Below are positions 58,029 to 64,000 of a DNA stretch of 64,000 nt, piece after piece. The translations under genes and the position numbers were made by a program. Source of the stretch: Akebia trifoliata (lineage: Eukaryota > Streptophyta > Magnoliopsida > Ranunculales > Lardizabalaceae); contig CM030715.1 in the NCBI GenBank assembly GCA_017979445.1, forward strand, positions 27,195,169-27,259,168, written 5' to 3'. Position 1 is the stretch's first letter. Every line of letters starts with the position of its first letter. The notes under the pieces are model-generated. The model was given only the letters and a program-made list of their open reading frames with translations. It did not search any database and had not been told where the DNA came from.

Positions 58029-58035
58029 TATAAAT
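58029..58035 (+). promoter_or_regulatory. TATA box of DD11-like gene 1
   Basis: TATAAAT lies 79 bp before the ATG, in a stretch (TTTAATTTGTTCTCTCCCCT upstream, CTCTTCAATCACCCAAGCC downstream) that is shared with gene 2. Confidence 0.7.
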
Positions 58036-58113
58036 TAGCCTACTTTACCCTCTTCAATCACCCAAGCCTTGTTCAAGAAGAAAAAGGTCTAATTCTGCTT
58101 GCAAGTTGCAAAC

Positions 58114-58832
58114 ATGGTTAAAAGAGAAAGGGAGATGTCTTCTGTACTTTTAATGGTAGTATGTGTCATAGCCATGTCGATCTCCTCTGGTTTAGCCCAA
58201 TTGCAACCCAAAGATCTACCATTTCCCGTCATTGGGCTTTCACCACCAGGTATTGACAAAGAGCTGAAGCAATGTTGGTCATCTCTTCAAGACATACAAG
58301 GGTGCGTGTTGGAGATGTTCTCCCCCTTTTACAACGGCCAAGTCCGCTTCATGGCCCCGCGTGTTGCAAAGCCATCACTGAAATTAATGAAAATTGTTGG
58401 CCTAAGATGTTCCCCTTCAACCCCTTCTTCCCTCCTTTGCTCAAGGCCTATTGTACAAACAACAAAGCTCCAGTTACTACCCCTAAAGCACTTGGAACCA
58501 TTAGGAACAACGATGATACATCTAAAGTAGTTGAAGGAGAATCTTTGGCGAGGCTTGGGTTACTTGATCCAGAGATTAGGCAGTGCTTAACGTCTCTCCA
58601 AAGCGTAGAAGGGTGTGTGGAAGAGGTCATCTCCTCTTTCCTAAGTTTCCAAGTCCGCCTTCTTGACCCCGTCTGTTGCAAGGCCATTATTGAAGTTAAT
58701 GACAAGTGCTGGCCCAAGATTTTCCCATTCAATCCTTTCTTCCCTCCCTTGCTCAAGAACTACTGCACTAGTCTCGTAACCATTGCACCAAGGCCTACTA
58801 AGCAAATTAGTTCAAATAAATTGTCAAGATGA
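58114..58832 (+). pseudogene. DD11-like (prolamin-like, ECA1-type) secreted protein, frameshifted copy
   Basis: The ATG at 58114 starts a signal peptide (SSVLLMVVCVIAMSISSGLA), then QLQPKDLPFPVIGL and CWSSLQDIQGCV. At about 58355 (CTTCATGGCCCCGCG; gene 2 has CTTCATCGGACCCGCG) one or more bases are lost. The downstream frame then reads ACCKAITEINENCWPKMFPF, a second repeat with CLTSLQSVEGCVEEV, VCCKAIIEVNDKCWPKI, and ends at 58832. Without the shift it would have the same two-domain, 12-cysteine plan as the gene at 62860. Promoter and 3' flank remain well conserved, so the loss may be recent or a sequence error. Confidence 0.85.
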
Positions 58833-59039
58833 GCTTCATCTGATCTCTTTTAGTTTCTCATGAAGGTGAATGTAGCTGTGCTAAACTTAATCATATGGTT
58901 TTGTTATTAGATCATTAGAGATACTTATTTTTATCTCTAATGAGTCTAATATCTTTATGGTCTTCAGTGAATGAATAAGAGTGTGTGCTTGGCATGACTG
59001 ACTGACTCTCTCTCTCTCTCTCCACAAATTTTAATAGGG

Positions 59040-60200
59040 AGATTTTCCAAGTAACAATCCTACATCTAGGTATCTTAGACTCCACAGAAAATATATCAGA
59101 CCAACGAGGTACATTGTCATAGGCATACCCCACTGGTCAGATATATCTTGGGATCAATATATACCTGATTGGATCCAAGAGATTTCAAGTTGGATCGATA
59201 GTCAAGCTAGCTATGATAGTGAAGCCATCCCATAAAGGCACATGGAGTCAAGAATCAATATTTAGGATCGCAATTTGGGAAATAATATTACTGGATCAGG
59301 TTTCGCTAGCATTTATTAAGCTTCGAATTGGTTTTGTGCTTGGATTTCCGAAACTGTCCGAAATTCAGGTGGCATGGGTAAAGTTATTTGGCTACTCAAT
59401 TATTCCAAGCCCATCATCTAAACATAATATTGTGGGGACAAATTTTTTTATCTCAACCCTAATGTAGCATATCATATTGACATATTGAGATAACACATCA
59501 AGCAAAACTTCTAGACCCAAAAGTTGGAATATTATAGAGGTCTTGTCTATTACATAACTCTATAGTCAGATAGGAATGCCTGGTAAACATTTGCAATAAG
59601 AAAATGAAGGTAGAAAAAAAGGTCAATGGAAGATCTCAAACATTGCAGAAATGATATAGATTAAAGAAAATAAAACAAAAATTCTAAAAATCATGTAAAC
59701 TCCATGGAGACCTAGACATGAAAACTTATAAATAAGAATGAAATAAACTAATATTATAACATTCACTCATTCAATTCTCCTTGTATAAACTTGGATTTTG
59801 AATTTTTTTTTTGTTGATAACCGGGTATCCCTGTAAACAGTGAATTGGGCCTATCTGGGCTTTGCTCAATTTATAGACCATGGTCTTGTCCAAGGACTAG
59901 TCTCAGGGCACGTGCAACACCCGTACATCACACTATCGATCTCTCTTATAATAATTTTATAAGTATCCAAAATATCATTCTCTCACTTCTTTTAACTTAC
60001 CTAAGTTTCTCAGTGAGGATTGTGACCAATTCCAACTATTTTTTATGATGAATGCAGAATGTTATACTTATAACTTTGAACATTTAGATATAACTTTTGA
60101 CCTATTTCAATAATTTGAAACAATGAATAACAAAGCGAGAAAGACTCACTAATAATTATTAAGATTTAGTCGTTTTGATCCAAATGTCTATTTCGCTATT
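59040..60200. other. Intergenic DNA with a SINE fragment
   Basis: 59796-59940 is a minus-strand SINE piece (T run, TTGATAACCGGGTATCCC, GGACTAGTCTCAGGGCACGT, CAACACCCGTACATC) related to 44660. The rest has no recognised feature. Confidence 0.5.
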
Positions 60201-60224
60201 ATTACATATGTATTTTGAATATTT

Positions 60225-60570
60225 CAGAAAGATCTATCAAAATGTCAAGCTTGAAAAAGAAAGAAAAAAAAAAACAAAACAAAATCAAAAAATTAAAATT
60301 GTCGAGGTCAACTTTTGAATTATTGAGATTGATGTTTGATCTCGAAGATTTCAATTTTTCAAGCTTGATGCTACATAGATCTTTCTGTAATACCAAAAAT
60401 GCATATATGACATGGAGAAATAAACAACAAACTTTACACTCTGATTAAGATTATTTGGAGTTCAATAATCTTAAATCATAGTATAACATTTAATTCGAGA
60501 ATCCATTTCTCCAGTATTACATATGCATTTCGGGTAATTTAGAAAGATTTATTCAGCGTCGAGCTTGAAA
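60225..60570. repeat. Fold-back and direct repeat with AAGCTTGA arms
   Basis: CAGAAAGATCTATCAAAATG and TCAAGCTTGAAAAA (60228-60260) are mirrored by TTTTTCAAGCTTGATGCTAC and ATAGATCTTTCTG (60354-60387). A third, diverged copy in direct orientation is at about 60538-60570, preceded each time by ATTACATATG. Confidence 0.6.
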
Positions 60571-60914
60571 ATACAAAATGCAAAAAAATTGAAATTATCT
60601 TAAATCAATGACGGTTTACTTTTTCATCTCAAGAACGTTTTGCATGATTTCTTATAAGAAAATGTTGGAGGATGCAAAATTTTATGATAGTTTATTGTTG
60701 GCAAAGGCAAACAAATAAATGACAAAAATTGTCGCGATTTGCAGAGAAGCAGCCAAACATCTGCAATTTTTTTCTTTTACCAACAATTAAGTCCATGATA
60801 ACAGGGCTTTTGAATTATGTACATAAGACTTCTGGGGATAATGTAATAGCATTTTAAATAAAAAAGAAAGTTTGATTTCTTTTATAATCGTGATAAATTG
60901 ACTAAAAAAAATCA

Positions 60915-61030
60915 CTCGAAATTCACTCAATTGCATAGAACCACATATATTTTTCCTCGTGTATCCCGAGGAAAAATCTATGGCTCCATGCACATGCAAT
61001 GCCAATTGAGTGATTTTCGAGTATCTTTTT
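60915..61030. mobile_element. Family C fold-back element, copy 6
   Basis: The outer arms CACTCGAAATTCACTCAATT and AATTGAGTGATTTTCGAGT, and the inner ATATTTTTCCTCGTGTAT and ATCCCGAGGAAAAATCTAT, pair. Confidence 0.8.
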
Positions 61031-61130
61031 TCAAGTCAGTTTATCACGACTCATTATTTAATGGTGATGTCACGTGTATTGAAAAAAAAATACATATCTA
61101 TATAAGTGACTTCACCATTGATTTATGAGT

Positions 61131-61541
61131 GTCGTTAACATGTGCCCTAAGGGCACACGTTAAGATGTATTAAGCACACTTCAAAAACATTTTTTACTAC
61201 CTAACTAAGAAGTGGCATGTGCTCATTATTAAAGGATTTATTTGTAATTTAGAATATTGATTAATTTAGAATTTTGAAAACTAAGAAACGTTGGTGCAAT
61301 TTTTTCGATCTTTTATCAAAATTACCCTAATTATATTAAATTTAAATATAATAGTGGGGGATATTTATGGCCACCCAAATTTTGGTGAGAAGTCATTTCT
61401 ACTCCGCCTTCTCTCATTATAATAGTAAAGAAATGTCCTAAAAGAATTATAATTTTCTACTCAAAACGCTCTTAAAGGCTTATTTCTAAGGTGTATTTAA
61501 CGCATCTTAACATGTGCCCTTTGGGCACACTTTAACAGAAC
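61131..61541. mobile_element. TIR element with GTGCCCTAAGGGCAC ends
   Basis: GTTAACATGTGCCCTAAGGG at the left is mirrored by GTTAAAGTGTGCCCAAAGGG (minus strand) at the right, over about 55 bp. There is no ORF. Confidence 0.75.
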
Positions 61542-61589
61542 CCTTTATTTATTCAATGCTTATTATAATTTTGAGGAATCGTGATATTA

Positions 61590-61790
61590 GACTCATCAGG
61601 TGGCATACTCAATTAACTCCTTGACATGAACAAGTTCAGGAACCATAGATTTGTACGTCTCGGGATACATAATTACACTTCCCCATCAAAAAGTGTATCC
61701 CAAGGGAGTCATGTATCCCGAGGCATACAAATCTTTAGTTCTCAAACTTGTCCACATCTGGGAGTCGATTGAGTATGCCACCTGGTGAGT
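61590..61790. mobile_element. Family C fold-back element, copy 7
   Basis: GGTGGCATACTCAATTAACT at the left and GATTGAGTATGCCACCTGG at the right pair, as do ACAAGTTCAGGAACCATAGA and its partner, around CGGGATACATAATTACAC. Confidence 0.85.
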
Positions 61791-61839
61791 CATTTTATCA
61801 GGACTCAATTTTGAGTGGTGATAGTATGACTCCCCCATG

Positions 61840-62322
61840 TGGCATACTCAATCGACTCCCCTAATGTGGGGTCACACTAAATGAAAACTGGAAAATTTGA
61901 CATAAAAAATTGACGGGCCAAAGCCCATGAATTTTAGAACTTGAATTTTCGAGGTTTAGGACCGTCGAAATTCTTGATATTTCCAGATTTGACAGCTTAG
62001 AGTTGTCGAATTTCTCCCATCTTTCATTAATTTGACAGTTTCGGGCCGTCGAAAAAAAGAAAAAATTTGATACTGAAAAATTCGACGCCAATTTTACCTC
62101 TTGGTCCTTCGAATTTTATGAAATTTGACGGCCCAATGCCATCAAATTTGGGCTTTTTTCACATTATGGGTGTGCCAGAACCATAGACTTTATGCATCGG
62201 GATACAAAATCGCACATCCCCATCTTTCCAGCTGTGATCCCGAAGAAATGAAATCTTTTGTTCTGGCACACCCCACATCAGGGGAGTCGTTTGAGTATGC
62301 CACCTGGGGGAGTCCGATTATC
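61840..62322. mobile_element. Family C fold-back element, copy 8, split by a 290-bp insertion
   Basis: The arms TGTGGCATACTCAATCGACT (left) and GTCGTTTGAGTATGCCACCT (right) pair. Pairing on the left is broken between CTAATGTGGGG and TGTGCCAGAACCATAGA by about 61874-62166. That insert repeats TTTGACGGCCCAA- and GGGCCGTCGAA-type words and is flanked by GGGT on both sides. Confidence 0.75.
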
Positions 62323-62771
62323 ACGACTCTATAATTTTACATTGAAAATTGAGATTCTGTCTCAGGAAGAAAAAAATATTTAATAATATTTTTTTCCTCT
62401 ATTTACAGCTACAGGACTCTGAAAGTCAAGTAACCTGATTGAAGATTAACTATTGTATTGAAACAGAAACCATTTTCGGTTCTAGAAAAACAATTAACAC
62501 ATGAACTGATAGCTAAAGCCCATTAAGCTGAATTAATGGGATTTTGCTAACAGTGATGAAAATTTATTATCATCTTAAATTGAATTATTATCTATGGAAC
62601 AAATTACGTCGAACTCCATCAACCTTTACCAAGGTTTAGGTAACATTTCCCAAAGTGACACAAAAAAAAAAAAAAAAAACTGATAGAATTAATACTTCCA
62701 TTCAGTTGGATTAAATTCTTTCAAATAAACCTCTGCAACACGATATTTAATTTGTTCTCTCCCCTAAGCAC

Positions 62772-62778
62772 TATAAAT
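62772..62778 (+). promoter_or_regulatory. TATA box of DD11-like gene 2
   Basis: TATAAAT lies 82 bp before the ATG in the same conserved context as in gene 1. Confidence 0.75.
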
Positions 62779-62859
62779 TGCCACACTCTTATCCCTCTTC
62801 AATCACCCAAGCCTTTGTTAAAAAGCAAACAGATCTAATTCTGCTTACAAGTTGCAACC

Positions 62860-63558
62860 ATGGTTAAGACTTCTATACTTTTGATGGCAGCATGTGTCAT
62901 GGTCATGTCCATCTCCTCTAGTTTAGCCCAATTGCAACCCAAAGATCTACCATTTTCCTTCATTGGGCTTTTACCACCACCAGGTCTAGACAAAGAGCTG
63001 AAACAATGCTGGTCATCTTTTCAATCCATAGAAGGGTGTGTGTCTGAGATCTACACCTCCATTTTCAAAGGCCAAGTCGGCTTCATCGGACCCGCGTGTT
63101 GCAAAGCCATCACCGAAATTAACGAAGATTGTTGGCCTAAGATATTCCCTTTCAACCCATTCTTTCCTCCCTTGTTAAAGGCCTATTGTGCTGGACCTCC
63201 ATTGCCTCCTCCTAAAGTACTTGGATCATCAAGGAAAAGCATAGCTACGTCTAATGTAGTTGAAGGCAAATCTTTGGCGACGTTTGGGTTATTGGATCCA
63301 GAGATTGGGCAGTGCTTAGCATCTCTCCAAGACGTCGAAGGATGTGTTGAAGAGGTCATGAAATCTTTCTTTAGTTTTGAAGTCCATGCACTCGGCCCCG
63401 CTTGTTGCAAGGCCGTTACTGAAATTAATGACAAGTGTTGGCCCAAGTTTTTCCCATTCAATCCTTTCTTCCCTCCTTTGCTCAAGGACTACTGCACTGG
63501 TCTCTTAAAAAGTGCACCGGGGCCTACTAAGCAAATTAGTCGAACTAAATTATGGTAA
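62860..63558 (+). CDS. DD11-like two-domain prolamin-like (ECA1-type) secreted protein
   Basis: Intact 232-residue single-exon ORF. Residues 1-23 are a signal peptide (ILLMAACVMVMSISSSLA). Two copies of the prolamin-like domain (PF05617 type) follow, at 50-110 and 152-212. Cysteines are at 50, 60, 80, 81, 91, 110 and 152, 162, 182, 183, 193, 212, with identical spacing. Each repeat has GPACCKA.TEIN and ends in CWPK.FPFNPFFPPLLK. Family knowledge: such proteins include DOWN-REGULATED IN DIF1 11 and the EC1 egg-cell proteins, secreted in reproductive or seed tissue; most have one domain. The extracellular role of this gene is not known. Promoter and 3' flank (AATGAATAA at 63712) match the copy at 58.1 kb. 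Confidence 0.9.
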   Translation: MVKTSILLMAACVMVMSISSSLAQLQPKDLPFSFIGLLPPPGLDKELKQCWSSFQSIEGCVSEIYTSIFKGQVGFIGPACCKAITEINEDCWPKIFPFNPFFPPLLKAYCAGPPLPPPKVLGSSRKSIATSNVVEGKSLATFGLLDPEIGQCLASLQDVEGCVEEVMKSFFSFEVHALGPACCKAVTEINDKCWPKFFPFNPFFPPLLKDYCTGLLKSAPGPTKQISRTKLW

Positions 63559-63814
63559 CAATCTGCAATTGATCACTCTCTCCCTCTTGCATTGAACTAA
63601 CTTAATGAGGGTGACCAAAGGTTTTCTTTTATCTAAAGTGGAGGATATATATACATGTTTTTTTTTTTTGTAAAGGAATTTTCAATGTCCTTGAAGTTGT
63701 AGGTTTTGATGAATGAATAATTTGACATGACTTTGTCTCTCCATTGTTTTTAAATTGGATTTTTCTAACCTCAAAAGTGGCATGAAATTATATATATATA
63801 TTTGCTCAGGTTTT

Positions 63815-64000
63815 GTTGACTCAAGAAAAAGCACACAATCCTGAGTTCTTGACTGAATAAGCAGGAAATCCAAGGATCAAGAGTTGTCTCAAGATAAGCA
63901 TCAATGAGATACATAATTATGTATTTATCAGGATATAACCTATCCTTGGATTTTGCACTTATACAATCTGGATCGTGTGTTTTTTCTTGAGTCATCAGTT
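63815..64000. mobile_element. Fold-back repeat at the window end
   Basis: TTGACTCAAGAAAAAGCACA at the left is mirrored by GTGTTTTTTCTTGAGTCA at 63978-63996, and the inner AATCCAAGGAT pairs with ATCCTTGGATT. It may continue past the window. Confidence 0.55.

Noticed and set aside
63183..63485. Minus-strand ORFs opposite both DD11-like genes
   Set aside because: Mirror images of conserved codons (also at 58448-58756); no signal peptide or promoter.

Overview
This window is nuclear DNA of a flowering plant, most likely a dicot. It is AT-rich, its genes have spliced exons with GT..AG introns, and its families are plant-specific (TPD1-like, APO, B3/REM, DD11/ECA1-type prolamin-like). It also carries plant L1-type LINE, Ty1/copia, tRNA-derived SINE and many fold-back DNA elements. 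I cannot name the genus from sequence alone.

Layout. 0-5 kb: remnants of copia and non-autonomous LTR elements. 5.1-7.4 kb: a small two-exon TPD1-like secreted protein gene whose intron holds two fold-back elements. 8.3-8.9 kb: a broken APO2-like fragment. 9.3-11.6 and 17.3-20.4 kb: two copies of one block carrying the tail of an RNase H-type ORF and a piece of a beta-tubulin gene. 12.4-12.8 kb: a 45-bp minisatellite. 14.3-15.3 kb: a copia gag/LTR relic. 16.9-17.5 kb: an intact stand-alone RNase H domain ORF. 21.1-22.6 kb: an APO-family pseudogene split by a solo LTR. 23.4-24.4 kb: a truncated PYRD (riboflavin deaminase) gene. 25.0-32.1 kb: a nearly full-length LINE with 12-bp target duplications. 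32.1-36.1 kb: TIR and fold-back elements. 36.4-37.2 kb: a frameshifted B3-domain gene. 37.5-41.9 kb: an intact eight-exon mitochondrial carrier gene. 43-48.5 kb: repeats. 48.6-53.9 kb: a 3'-truncated CPSF2 (CPSF100) pseudogene. 54.3 kb: a relic of a DD11-like gene. 55.0-57.5 kb: an inverted, decayed copy of the TPD1-like locus. 58.1-58.8 and 62.9-63.6 kb: two DD11-like genes in tandem, one frameshifted and one intact.

Genes that look able to make a product are the TPD1-like gene, the mitochondrial carrier and the second DD11-like gene; the RNase H ORF and LINE ORF1 are also open. TPD1-like and DD11-like proteins are small secreted cysteine-rich proteins of reproductive tissues in the plants where they are studied. 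Nothing suggests that the genes here form one pathway. The rest is a graveyard of duplicated housekeeping or organelle genes (APO twice, PYRD, CPSF2, beta-tubulin) cut up by transposons.

The most unusual signal is three families of fold-back elements (called A, B and C here). Their stems differ from copy to copy but stay self-complementary within a copy. Family A is a double hairpin sitting in TA tracts. The TPD1 inverted duplication supplies natural empty sites for several of these insertions. All homology statements come from reading the sequence and recalled family consensus; no database search was run.
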